Shown: positions 12,475 through 24,288 of the stretch, piece after piece
Layout of the letters: the number at the start of each line of letters is the position of its first letter
How positions within the stretch are numbered: the first letter of the stretch is position 1
NCBI GenBank assembly: GCA_000231825.2
Contig: JH720390.1
Span: 185,081 to 249,080 of the forward strand
Origin: Tetrahymena elliotti 4EA
Taxonomy: Eukaryota; Ciliophora; Oligohymenophorea; Hymenostomatida; Tetrahymenidae
Direction: 5' to 3'
Length of the DNA stretch: 64,000 bases
Position numbers and translations under genes: made by a program
The notes under the pieces: model-generated
What the model was told of the DNA's origin: nothing
The model's input: only the letters and a program-made list of their open reading frames with translations
The model's database searches: none

Positions 12475-15115
12475 TCAAAATTATGAATCAGCTATAGAGA
12501 AGGTATTATTGTTATTGACTTTGTTTTAAATTAAATCTTCTATATTTTGAGATTACATGGAGATTCTATTTTTATTTGTAGATATATTTTATTATATGTC
12601 TTGATACTCTTTTTGTTTGCAGGAGTCGTTCTTGTTCATCTAAATTAATAATAAATTTAATATAAATTATTTTATGATTAAAAAATTACAGAAAAGCTAT
12701 TATTTTATATTGTGCATTAATTAGAGGATCCTAGTGGTTATTTGATTGCTGAGTGATAATTGTTCTCATCATTTTCTTTACTGTTTGAGTTATTCTTATT
12801 GAAGATGGCTTAATTTTCATTATGTATATTATTGCTGTTTTGCAAATTTAACTATTCAAAATTAAGACTTTAAACTTAATTTCCTAATGTGAAATTACTT
12901 TATGATTCTTTATCAGGATTCAAAATAGAATTTTTTTAATTTAAATCTAATTAAGATAATTTTATTGGGTCATCTAAAGATAGAATTTCATTTTGATTTA
13001 TAAATTTCATATCAGAGCATGCAACAGATTATACAACATTTACTATTTATTCAGAATCCTCTTGCTAGCATAAAAGATTAGAATTTTCTTCATATTAGAC
13101 AAAGTTAGTTGACTAAACTAAAGGGAATAGCTAAGGGAGTCCCTTTTTAACGTAATGGATATCTATTGATTATTATGTTTCAGCTCTTGGTATTTCTTAA
13201 TCATTTGATTCTTCTATTTATTCAGCTATTTCTTCTTTTATTTATTAATTATTTTCTATTTTATTTCTTAGCTTCAATATTTAAGATATATTTCTATTTG
13301 AGATATTAACCTCTCTTATCTTTGAGCTATAATCATAATCAAAATCATTTTCATTTACTGCAACATTTCTGTTCTGTTAAATATTTTCATCTTTTAACGA
13401 ACATTTTTGTGGCTAAAGTCTACATTTATCTGAGCTATTTTATTTTTTAGTTGAAGATCTACCTAATGTTGGTGAAATGTCATATTCTTCTTCAAAGCTT
13501 TCTAATAAAACTCTCTGAACATTTTTATCATAGCTATTAAAAATATGATTTTGATTTTACTCTATATTTGAATTTTAAGCATTAAAAAAATTTTTTTATT
13601 CTAAATTAATTTTATAATTGTTGCAATAGGGTTCTTATTTTTCTTGAACTTCAGAAACTTTCTCTGTTTGGTTTGAAGAAGTATCTGCTTAATTACTATC
13701 CTTACTCAAGCATTTATTAAGTTCTTTCATGAGACCTTAGGAATACTTATCTTTTTTGATGTTAAAAGGAACTTCTTCAGTAGAGTCTAATTCATTTATT
13801 TTCGAACAAATATCTTCATAGTTTTTTCTGACACTGTATTCTAAATTAATATAACTTCTAGATAACTTTTCAACAATTTCATTAATTCTACATATCTATC
13901 TATTTGATTGTCTGAAATCACTCATAGTCTAAAGTATATTTATCATTAAATTTTATTATAAAAAATTAAAATAAATTACTTTTTAATTCTCTAATTTGTA
14001 CTGCTCAAAGATTGAAATATGTTCAAATGTGTTTTCTTCAATCTTGTTTATTCTTTCTTCTAAATTTTAATATTTTTGATCAAGTGTCTATGTTTTCATT
14101 TCAGTCTATGCCTTCAGAAACTTTGATCTCTTTTTTTATTTAGTAAATAAATTTTAATTAAGATAAAATAGAATAATAAATATTTTACATCAAAACTCAT
14201 TTTGAGATTATAAATTTTATCATCAAGCTACTAAACAGACATATTCTCCTACACTACATATTAGATATTTTATAATTATGTGTCAATTTGTTATTTCTTT
14301 TTGTCTAATTCTTTCACAACTTATCTTTTTATTTCAGGGATTATCTATTCTTTAAGACATGAACTGATTTAATTTATTATGCTTTGTTCTCTTATCACTA
14401 GTTATTCTTCAAGTATTTTTCTAAAATCTTTCATGGTTACATATTATTATGAGAAAATATGTGAGCTATTGCTAGCAGAAGGCATAGTATTTTAAGGAAA
14501 AATAGACTACTTTGTGGTGCTTATTCTACTAATACTATTTACATTATCTTAGTAGCTATCAAAGCTTGTTTTGTTTGCTACATCTATGCTATGAGTTTAT
14601 GAATGATGCTTAACAGGAGGAACATAGTATCCATGATTAGATTAAGTTGGATAATAATAGTTATTATGATTTATTTATTTAGATTGCTAACAAGGACTAG
14701 CAGATTACTAGTAATTAGATTACAATTACATATTCTGAGTGTTCAATTATTATTACAATTACTGCTGTTACTACAGTACACTTGAAAATGAGTTGTTGCA
14801 GCTATGATTGGAGGATTTGCTTTTTTATTCTAAATTTACTTGTTAGATATTTATTTCTGAGTCTTTTCAATAATAAAAATTAAAATATTTTATTTAAAGT
14901 GCTTAAGAAGCATCATAAAAACTGTTACTTTATATTTCATATTCAACCTTTCTGATCATCTCATTGATGCTATGAGCTTTACGCTATTTTTTATCTATTT
15001 GTTTGGAGCTACTGTATTAGCTATGAGGGCTACTACTGAAATAGTCTTCTGATGTTTGTTTTTATTCTATGTTGGATAGGTATGATCCTCTATTTGGAGA
15101 AGGTGATAGATACAT
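12475..15115 (-). CDS. Unrecognised Q/N-rich coiled-coil protein
   Basis: I do not recognise this protein. Five minus-strand exons fit together in phase: 14929-15115, 14189-14862, 13980-14129, 12690-13928 and 12475-12639, giving 804 residues. All four introns begin GTAA or GTAAA and end in AG. The N-terminus (MYLSPSPNRGSYLS) is S/Q-rich with Q runs. Around residues 225-350 heptad-like, charged sequence (DFRKILEEQLVIREQS, LEERINKIEENTFEHI) suggests a coiled coil. The remainder is rich in N, Q, S and E without catalytic motifs or membrane segments. The first ATG was chosen because the sequence before it becomes purely AT-rich; an in-frame ATG at 14434 is internal because coding-like sequence continues upstream. 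It may be a structural or basal-body type protein, but that is a guess. Confidence 0.7.
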
Positions 15116-15900
15116 ATTTGATTATATTATTTAGGTATTTTTAATATCAATTAATTAATTATTAACAGCTCTATTAAATTTGTTGGCTACATATAATTTT
15201 AAAATTAAAAAAGATAAATAGGATCTTAAATAATCGCATTCAGTATCCATAAATATAATTAATAATTTAATTTCAATTAAAAATTATTACACCCCAATTA
15301 ATGTCTCTATATTTTTATAGACATAATAACAAATTTTACATTTCAATAAGTTATTTTATCAAATAAAGTTATTTCATTCTAAAAAACATCTTCTGAATTT
15401 TTTATTTTAAAAATTTTAAACAAACAACAAAAAAAATGAGGCTCAATCAAATCTAACATTATTATTTATATGGCTTGTCTAATGTAATGGACGAACGAAT
15501 ACAGAAAATTTTTATTGGTTGAATAATTTTTTTGCTTTTTTGATTAAAATTTATCATAAATTTTTACTCGATTCAAACAAAATAGAAGTAAGTATTTTGG
15601 GACTGTGTTTTTCAAAATGTGCTAGCAAAATCAGTTTATATGGTGAGTGAGAACTTATAATAATGTTTAGAAAGGTAAAGATTAATCTCTTGATTAATAT
15701 AATATAAGCAAATTTATCTCTATTTTAAACCTGAATGACGAGTTTCAAACAAAACTAAATTTTACTATTGATGGATTACACATAAAAAACTTATTGGTTT
15801 TTGTGGAAATATAAAAAGTTAAATAGAATTATAAACTTTTACTTTAAATTTTTGTAAGAAAAAAGAAAATAAATAGGAAAAATTATTAGCCACTTTACAT
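15116..15900. promoter_or_regulatory. Shared upstream region of two divergent genes
   Basis: The coiled-coil gene starts leftward at 15115 and the PYM-like gene rightward at 15901, so these 785 bp must hold both promoters and 5' leaders. The sequence is AT-rich, with one slightly GC-richer patch around 15420-15500 and no recognisable conserved element. Confidence 0.45.
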
Positions 15901-16953
15901 ATGAATAGAAATAGCAACTAATAAGAAAAGCAAGAAGATTCTTAGCAGCAACAAAATATAATAAAAGGTTCTCAAAGATCTGATGGCACATTTAGAAAAG
16001 ATATTAAAATAAGAGAAGGATTTGTAAATCTTTTAGAGCATTAGAAATACGTGATTCCTTCAAGAAGGTATATTTCATCAATTATTCATTTGCAAAATTT
16101 CAAATTAATTAAAAATATTTGTATAATTGAAATGGCAAAAGCATTTGCAAGCACATAGAATTAAGAAATAAAGCATTTTTTTATTAAATTTGTTTAGAGG
16201 AGATAGTGGAAAATAAGGTAATGAGAGAGAACCCTAAAGAAACAATTAGAGCAATTAAATTAGGTAATTCAATAAATTAATATTTGTTTTTCATAATATT
16301 AAAAAATCTTCTTTTAACTAAATAGTGATGGAAAAAATTCAAATTACATTTAGCGTGGTTTTATGAACAGAAACTAATAGAATAATGGCAATTAAAATTA
16401 GTCTAATAATTAAGATAGACATGAAAATAATTAAAAAACCACTATTACTCGTTCTAATCATCATAACAAGTAAAATAATGATTCAAACAATTAATATAAA
16501 ATTGATGAAGGTGACTTCCCTGATATTACTAATAAATTGAATGAAAAAGTTGGAAATACAGCAAGCAAAGATTAAACTTAAATTATTCAGAATTCAAATA
16601 TTTAATAGGCTAAGTAAAATGATAGTTAATAAAAGTAAATTTCTGACCAGTAATAAAATAGTGGTAACAATAAAGTAAACTAAAGTAAATAATGGTTAAA
16701 AGAAGATGAAATTCAAAAGAACTCTACTAAAGAAGGAAGCAAGCAATCGTTTAACAGCCAAATCTCAAATATTGTATCAATAGATTTATTAAATAAAGAA
16801 AAAGAGTAAAAAAAGCTGTAAAAGAAAATAAGAGAAATAGAATAATTAGAATAAAAGTAATAAAACGGATTAGAATTATAGCCAGAAGCAATTGATAAAA
16901 TTAGCAAAAAAGATGAATTTATTAAAATGCTTGAAAATTTATCACTTAATTGA
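15901..16953 (+). CDS. PYM/WIBG-like exon junction complex disassembly factor
   Basis: PYM (partner of Y14-Mago) binds the Mago-Y14 core of the exon junction complex and removes it from mRNA at the ribosome. Three exons fit in phase: 15901-16067, 16198-16263 and 16326-16953, giving 286 residues. The N-terminal Mago-binding motif is clear at about residues 25-55: GSQRSDGTFRKDIKIREGF, then KYVIPSRR. The middle is Q/N-rich and disordered. The C-terminus has the second hallmark of the family, a basic coiled coil KKLQKKIREIEQLEQKQ followed by LELQPEAIDKISKKDEF. Length and order fit the family. The presence of PYM agrees with an intron-rich genome that uses the exon junction complex. Confidence 0.88.
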
Positions 16954-18153
16954 CGATATTACTTCATTTTTATTCACATTAGTTTAAATTTATATTATCA
17001 TACTTTCAAATTTATTTTTTATTCTTTTAAATATCATTCATTCATTCTAAGAATTTCAATCATTTAATTTTTCTGTAAATCATTATTTATTCATTTAGTC
17101 AAATTGATATTATTTTTTAATATGTCTGTTTAACTTTTTCTTTCTTTTTGAATTAATACTAGTTGTTTTATTTTTTTAAACAAATTTATTTGGAGAGATA
17201 AAAGTAATACTGTTTATTTTAAATGAATAATATTTATTTATTTTCTCATTTCTAAGATTATTTTTATAAAATAATATTTTAAAATCATTCAAGTAGTTTG
17301 ATTGTTAAAATATTTGTTCTTCTAAGGTTATCAATAAATAAAATTTAAATTTGAATTGTAGCTATTATTTTACTTTCTTCATAAGAAAATTGATCAGATA
17401 AATTGTAAATTGCGGAGAATAATAATATGCTTATTGAATAAATTTTTATATGAACTACAATTTTTGTTCATAAATGAGAAATTTACTTTGAAGAAGGTAT
17501 TTTATTTAAAAACAAAGAATTTACTACTTTAAACTCTATATTTTTTTTTCATAATTTCAAGAACATAAATGGACTAGTAATTTAATTTTTTTAAATATTT
17601 ATTATGACCTGAAGAGGAATCATTTTGCACTTTGATTTAATAAAAAATTAGTTTCATTTTAATTTACTTTCTCCTCTTTTTCTTAAAAATTAATTATATC
17701 TTTAAGCTTTTATTCAAATCTTGAGATATTTTATGTATGTTCAAGTAAATTCATAATATCTGTGAAGTATTTGGTTATCGTTTTTGAAATTTATGATAAA
17801 ATAAAGAGAAATAAGCTTTTATTTACATTATGCCTTTAGAAAAATTATAAATTTGTTTAACATAATTTTTTGATAATTAATTACATTGTTTAAGTTTCTG
17901 GATTATTTTAATTCTTTTGTACGAAAAAATTGAATGAATTAATTTAGTTTTGTAGTGCTTCACCAAATCTTAATTCATTCAGATTATTTCAAAAATATTT
18001 AATGCAAGCTTATTGTGTTGAATGTAAAAGTAAAAACAATATTTGATTAAATAAAAAGGCATATAGATAAAGAGATTTAGATAGATAGATAGTTAGTTAA
18101 TTAAAAACACATTTAAGTTTATATTTTCTAAATTAAAAGAAAAATTAAATAAT
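16954..18153. other. AT-rich intergenic region
   Basis: About 1.2 kb between two plus-strand genes, with long T runs, several TTCAAG/ATTCATT words and a GATAGATAGATAGTTAG period-4 tract at 18079-18097 just upstream of the next gene. No open frame or RNA-like structure was seen. Confidence 0.55.
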
Positions 18154-21100
18154 ATGCTGTTAGATTCTTCAAAGAAAATGAATGACAATATTTTAAGTTT
18201 TTAACATTTTGATTAAGCTGATCATGAAATCTAAAATAAATTTAGAGATAGAGTCAGCTCTATGTAAAATCAAAGCTCTAAACTAGGTTTTTCAAATAGG
18301 TCTAGCGAAGTTTTAAACAATTAGGAATTCGGCATTGTTCAACGTAATTAATTAAGCATTTCTAAATTTCAAATTAGGAAATAGGGTCTTAATTCAATAG
18401 CTGTTGAAAACTTTTTATGATAACAAAAAGAAAGAAGCTTATTTTAAAAGATTTTTAAATGCCTGCTTTTTATAAATTGCAAAAATTAAAATCTTTTATT
18501 TATAATCTTTAAATATTGTTTGAATACTAAATTAATTCATTTTTTAATTATAGCTAGAATGATAGACAATTAATAGCAAAAAACGTTTTAGTAAGATCTG
18601 GTCAACAAATATATAAAATCTGAAACCACTTTACATCATTTTAACTAGCATAAATTTCTTTCTCCCAGAGAGAGCCCCTAAAAATAGCGCAATCGGTTCC
18701 CATTTTTATCTCCATAAGGGAAGCATAATAGTAGCTTAGGATATGATGAAACGAAATATGGAAACTTTTCAGTGAGGCAAGATTATGTTTTAACTGAAAA
18801 TAAACAAAATACAATTTAGAATTAGTCATATTCTTAGTATACAAGTGGGATAGGAAATATAAGCCAGGATACAAAAAGTTTAAATATGCACAACTATGCT
18901 GGAAATACATATTAGAACAAGGCTGAGCAATAGTAAAGTAAGAAAATTGAAGATATTTAGTATGGTCTTAAAAAAGTTCTATCTACTGATTCGTTATTTG
19001 CAAAAAAAGTAATTAGTGATAGTGAGAATATAAAAAATCAAGGACTAATAGCATATGGCCTTAGTAGTAATCAATAGTTAAGCAGCTAAAATGTGTTGTA
19101 ATCTGTTAATTAAGATACTTAAAATGTTAATAAAGCTACATAAAATATATCTTCTTTTGCAAGCAAATACTAACCTATTGCTAATAATTAAAGAAAAAAT
19201 TGGGAAAATTTTTCAGATGATGAAGATAATTGTATGGATGGTAATTAATCTCCTCCTCAATATAAATATTAAAATCTTAAAACTGTTACATCTATTAATA
19301 CTACAGAGTAAGGAAAATCTCTTCAATACTTGTAAAGATTTTCTAGCTTTCCCTACTCACCAACATAGTAAATGACTAGCTAGGATAACCTTAAAGTATA
19401 AAAGGATTTAGTCTCAAATAATTATGTTGATTAAATAATAAATAATCCAAATAAAAGTTAAGCTAATTAAAGTTTAACTTAAACTTACAATTTAGGTAAC
19501 AACAATTAAAATTCATCTTCAACTAATATCTCAGCAAGACTAAATACTCAAGACAGCTAAGTAAGTAGTACCAGATTTACAACTAAAAGCATCAAAAATT
19601 AATTTAATGATCACAAACATGTATCAAATTTGAATTCTCCATCTAATGTAAGAGAAAGCTCATCTTATAAATTTTAGATTTTATAATAATATACTACAAA
19701 CAACAATGATTATTCACAATTCAAAGGTAGTAGTGAAGTACTTTCATAAAATGCTACAACTAAAAATAGTTAAGTTATTACAAATCCTGTGTTATCAATT
19801 AGCAAATAAAATAGTGAAACATAAATTAGCAAAAAATAAGATGGCAATTTCTCAAATCTACTTGGTATCAATAGTAATTATTCATATCCTTCTTAATAAT
19901 AATCAAGCTCTAATATTCATTCAATTCACAGCCACCATAAATTCTCAACTTATAATGCTCCTAAAACAAGTAGAGAAATAGAAGAAACAACATACAATTA
20001 GCAAAGGGAAAGCCTCAAAATTTAAAATAATCAATTTAATGACTATAGATACTCTCTAACTAAATTAGACAAAATACCCTACAATTATGATTATTTAACA
20101 GAAAAAGAAAGAACTGTATCACCTGAAAATAATTTAACTGAAAAATTACAGAAAAACTATAACTAACAAACATTAAATAAATAAGAAGATAGTAATGTAT
20201 TTTTTAAAAAAGAAATTAAATTAATAATTTTTTATTTAAAATAGAGTAAGATGAATAGTTCAGATAATTCATTTAGGATAATACAAGTTAAAATAGTAGT
20301 GGAATATATGGTTCTGGTTAATTTAATTTAGGTTTGAGATTTAATACTGGGATTTAAACTGATAGAATCAGCACAAATTCATTAACTCTAAAAGGAAATT
20401 TAAGAGAATGCGAACATTAAAATTCTATTGTAGGTTAAAATAGTAAGCTAAGCTCAGAAATTTTTAAAGGAGTTTCTTATGAAAAAAAATTAAGCAATCA
20501 AGAAATAAGCTAATTTTGGACTATCCAAAAATATCAGTCCTTTATTAAAGAAAATAAGGTAAAATTCAGTTTTTTCAAATCAACTCTATTTTGAATCTTG
20601 GAGTTTTTCATTTTAAAAAATAATAATTTATCCCTAATGGCTAAAGTATTAAACCATAAAGACTATAAAAAAAGAGAGAGATATACATTTTCTAAACAAA
20701 TATTTGATTTGTATCTGTCCCTCAAAAATGTATTCTTAAAATTTAAGAACTTATTGATTTATGAGAAAATATTAGAATAAGAATTCGTGATATAATTTTA
20801 ATAGTTCTTCTAATTAATACTCAATCAAATAAAAGGGTTAATACCATAAAAAACAGATAGAAATTAACATTTTGGAAACTTTAAAAAACAATTTATTTTC
20901 ATAAAAAACAAATTTTAAATATTCCAAGTAATTCAATAATGTTTATTTGTTCATGATTTAATCTTACAAATTATTTTTATTATAGAATTATAGTGAAGAT
21001 TAGATGAATAAAATTGACTAAAATCTAGTGATTCTTGCTTACTAAGATAGCTTTAATGACTAAACATTTTTCAAATCATTGATTATTGTGCATTTCTACC

Positions 21101-23411
21101 AATTGATTTTGTAAGAGAATCTGGATATTTATAATCTTTCTCTTTTTGATATGTATGAATGGGTGAATCAGAAAAGGATATAACTGTATTCTATACCCCT
21201 TAAAGATATTTAAGAATAAAATTTATCAGAATCTTACAAAAAAGTGATGTATGATTTAGTTTAGATGAAAAATGTTTCATCTAAAGAGTGCTTATTTGAA
21301 AAATTCCTCTATTATTTTACAAATGATGCAACTTTTAGTGAAGCATTAATTTAAATCATGAAGTAAGTGATAGCTTAAAGCTGTAATTAAAAAGATTTCG
21401 CTCATGAAATTTAGTCATTCAAGCACATGATTTTATAAAATTGGTTTGAAATAAAACCTGAATTTCTTCCTATGTTGTCCAATGCCCTTAACAAAGTTAT
21501 TGAAATCCACTATTTGCTTGATAACAAAATAGAAACAACTGTTTATAGCAATTTAAAAAATAAATTCTCAACCAACAACTAAAAAGCTATAAAGATTGTT
21601 TATAACTATAATACAACTTTAAAAAAGTAATTTTATATGCCACTCTTATCTTAGGAAGATTCAAATTATTTCAAATTCTAAAATAATTCTCTTGGAATAA
21701 AAAATAATACTATTAGCGTTGGAGCTTATCTAGAACAAAATAAGCCAACTTTTAGCTCTTAATTATCAGCTTAAAACTAGCCTGAAAGTAGATTATCTAT
21801 CAACTATGAGCTTTTAAATAATCAGAAAGATGATCTTGATTCTCCTTTAATAGTTTCTCCTAAAAATTCAGTATTAAAAAATTTAAAAGAACAAATTGGT
21901 TCAAGTCATTCAGCTTAACTGATCTAGCTGTAATCACAGAGATAAAGTATTGAAGATGCTTCAAGTTAATTATTTTAAAAAATGAGGATGAGTCCTAAAA
22001 AACAACACTAATAGATTAGGTCGAGTTCAGATTTATGCTAATAAGCAACAAATTTAAATTATCAAAATACTATTCTAAATCCTTAATAATAAATTGCTGG
22101 TACCTATTCTAACAGCACAAAACTTTAAAGAGATTCCATTTTGAATATAGACCTTAACTTACCTAAATATGATTATGAACTTTTAAATAAAGTTTAACTC
22201 AAAACAGCATATTCATCTGAAGGATCAATAAATGTAAAATTTTTATTTTTTAACCAAAAAATCATAAATAAAACCATTTTTTAATTAAATAGAATAAATA
22301 ATTTAACAGCTCTCCAAATGAGAAATCTAGAAACAGCTCTGATAGCAATAATACTAATAATGATAATTACAACTTAGATAAAGACTAAATACTAGAATAT
22401 AATAGTAATAGTAATAAAAAAAATGAAATTATTGAATAACAACAACAATAATAATAGCAATTTAATTCTCAAAGACTCACTGAAAAACTGTAGGCTTTTA
22501 TGCTCTTTTGTAAAGACAACACAGCAATCATACAAGATTTATTTAACTAAAAAAAATAATATCAATAAAGCAGCTAGCATAGCTCAAAATAAAATACATA
22601 GTATCAGTCCAATAAAAATTTAAATTAGCAAAATTAATAATTAAATCAAAAATTTACAGAAAATAAAACTATTTAATCTATCAATAATCCTTAATAAAAT
22701 ATTAAAAATCCTCCCTCACTTTATTAACATGTGAGTTAATAAAATTTAACTACAATGTAAAGAGCTGCATCGCCTATACATCATTAGCATGCATATACTC
22801 TTAGTCCCCAGCACAATATTTAAACACCAAATACTAGTAATAATAGAATCCAATCCCCTCATAATACTCAAAGGTTTAATCAAGTGTAAAGCAATAATAA
22901 TATAAAAACTAATCCCTTTAACAAATTTTCTGATGCTATTAATGTGTATGGTAATCAGTAGTAATAACAAATGATTTAACAATAAAATGGTACTTAGATA
23001 AATAACTAGTATTTGCAATAATAAAATTAGCAATAATTTAATAATAACAGTAATAATAGCAATAATTAACAAATTTTAATATACTCATAGTCGCAATAAC
23101 AATAACAATAATAACAGCAGTAATAACAACAACAATAGTAGTAGCAACAGTAGCAAATGTATATCTAAAATAATTAGATTTATTCAAATAACACAATTAT
23201 CAGCCCTAATATTAGATTCAACCATTTTCAATCTTCTAACACTACAAGCATCCCATAAAATAAGTAGCAAAACTCTAATATTGGTACTCCATTGAGTTAT
23301 TTAGGTAGCCCTAACACTAAATAAGCAAATTTAGATTTTTAAACTGCTACTCAAACTTATTTTCCAACTGTTTTGAATTCAAAATAATTTATTTTTGGGA
23401 AAAAGTATTGA
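18154..23411 (+). CDS. Very large Q/N/S-rich protein with an ANTH-like helical centre
   Basis: Six exons join in phase: 18154-18343, 18554-20196, 20247-20558, 20604-20927, 20986-22233 and 22293-23411, giving 1611 residues. Residues 1-715 are low-complexity Q/S/N sequence. From about 715 the sequence becomes hydrophobic and helical. It includes MAKVLNHKDYKKRERYTF, which recalls the NHK..PKEKH start of ANTH (AP180/CALM) phosphoinositide-binding domains, and TFFKSLIIVHFYQLIL, which recalls the ANTH K.L..IH.L helix. Weakly conserved helices run to about 1000. The end is again Q/N/S-rich with a 21-Gln run. If ANTH-like, it would be a clathrin-adaptor type protein, consistent with long disordered tails. 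The 45-nt intron 20559-20603 is the weakest link. Without it there would be two genes only about 40 bp apart, with the second starting at ATG 20637. Confidence 0.65.
23094..23156 (+). repeat. Poly-glutamine tract of 21 codons using all four Gln codons
   Basis: In the frame of the large Q-rich gene, 21 consecutive codons are CAA, CAG, TAA or TAG in mixed order. Read with the standard code this stretch would contain ten stop codons. The mixture makes replication slippage less likely than with a pure repeat and points to conservation of the protein tract. Confidence 0.85.
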
Positions 23412-24288
23412 AAATGTTTGAAAATAATCTTTTTTCAAGTAATTACTAAAAAAAAAAAAAGAAAGAAGTAATATAAAAATAATAAAAAGAGTTTAAATGT
23501 TTAAATGAAAAGTAATGTAAAAATTAAAGACTTATTTTAAGTGTTTCTTCTATTTATTACTACAATTTTACATAACTTTAAAATATTTTATATTTTATCT
23601 TAATTAATCAAATTACTCCTTATTGATCTTCACAATAAATTATATAGTTTTATGTTTCTTTAAAAATACCATCAGTTTTCTAATATAAGGTGAGGTCTAT
23701 GTTAAGGTGAGATAATTTTTTGATTTTTTATTAAAAATTTTGGGAGTATTATAAGACTAATAAAAATCCTAAAATTATCAGCAAATACATATAGAAAGAA
23801 ATAATACATTATTTTATTTGAAAAAACCTGTCTAAAAGCTTGTATACAAATCTTTAAAATTCAGAGTTTTAGATTAATGATTCTATTTTAGATATATTAC
23901 AATAAAAAGGGTATGATATCTGTTATTGACATTTTTAGATATTTAAAACTCTAAAGTAATTTGTTTAGATCTTTATTCAGGTTCAGATTAAACATTTTTT
24001 GGTAGGATTTGCAAAATAAGATAGAATTTTTTTAAGTAAATTGAAAATAATGCAAAATTTAAAGAAGATGTTAAGAAGAACTTACTTAAATGATAAAAAT
24101 AAAATACAAATAAAAGCTAAATGTAATGAAAAAATATATTATTTAAATTAATTAAGTTTAATTTTAATAGCATTTTGTGTAAAGTTATCGAAAATAAGTC
24201 TTCTCTTTCTTAGTTTTATTTTATAAATCTTTTAGTTTAATTTTTAATTATTAAGTTGATAGATATTAAATTCTTTCTTTCATTCCTT
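23412..24288. other. Intergenic region between convergent genes
   Basis: About 0.9 kb between the 3' ends of the Q-rich gene (+) and IFT80 (-). AT-rich, with a near-duplicate TAAGGTGAG word at 23687-23712. It probably holds both 3' UTRs. No gene was seen. Confidence 0.55.

Noticed and set aside
18641..18910. Minus-strand ORF of 89 residues
   Set aside because: Lies opposite exon 2 of the large Q-rich gene, whose frame is supported by phase-consistent introns.
20559..20640. Gene boundary splitting the large Q-rich gene in two
   Set aside because: It would leave only about 40 bp between stop 20594 and ATG 20637, while one short intron keeps all six exons in phase. Kept as an alternative rather than the main model.
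22746..23072. Minus-strand hydrophobic ORF of 108 residues
   Set aside because: It is the complement of the Q/N-rich coding exon (TAA/CAA repeats read as Leu/Ile on the other strand), so it is a shadow.
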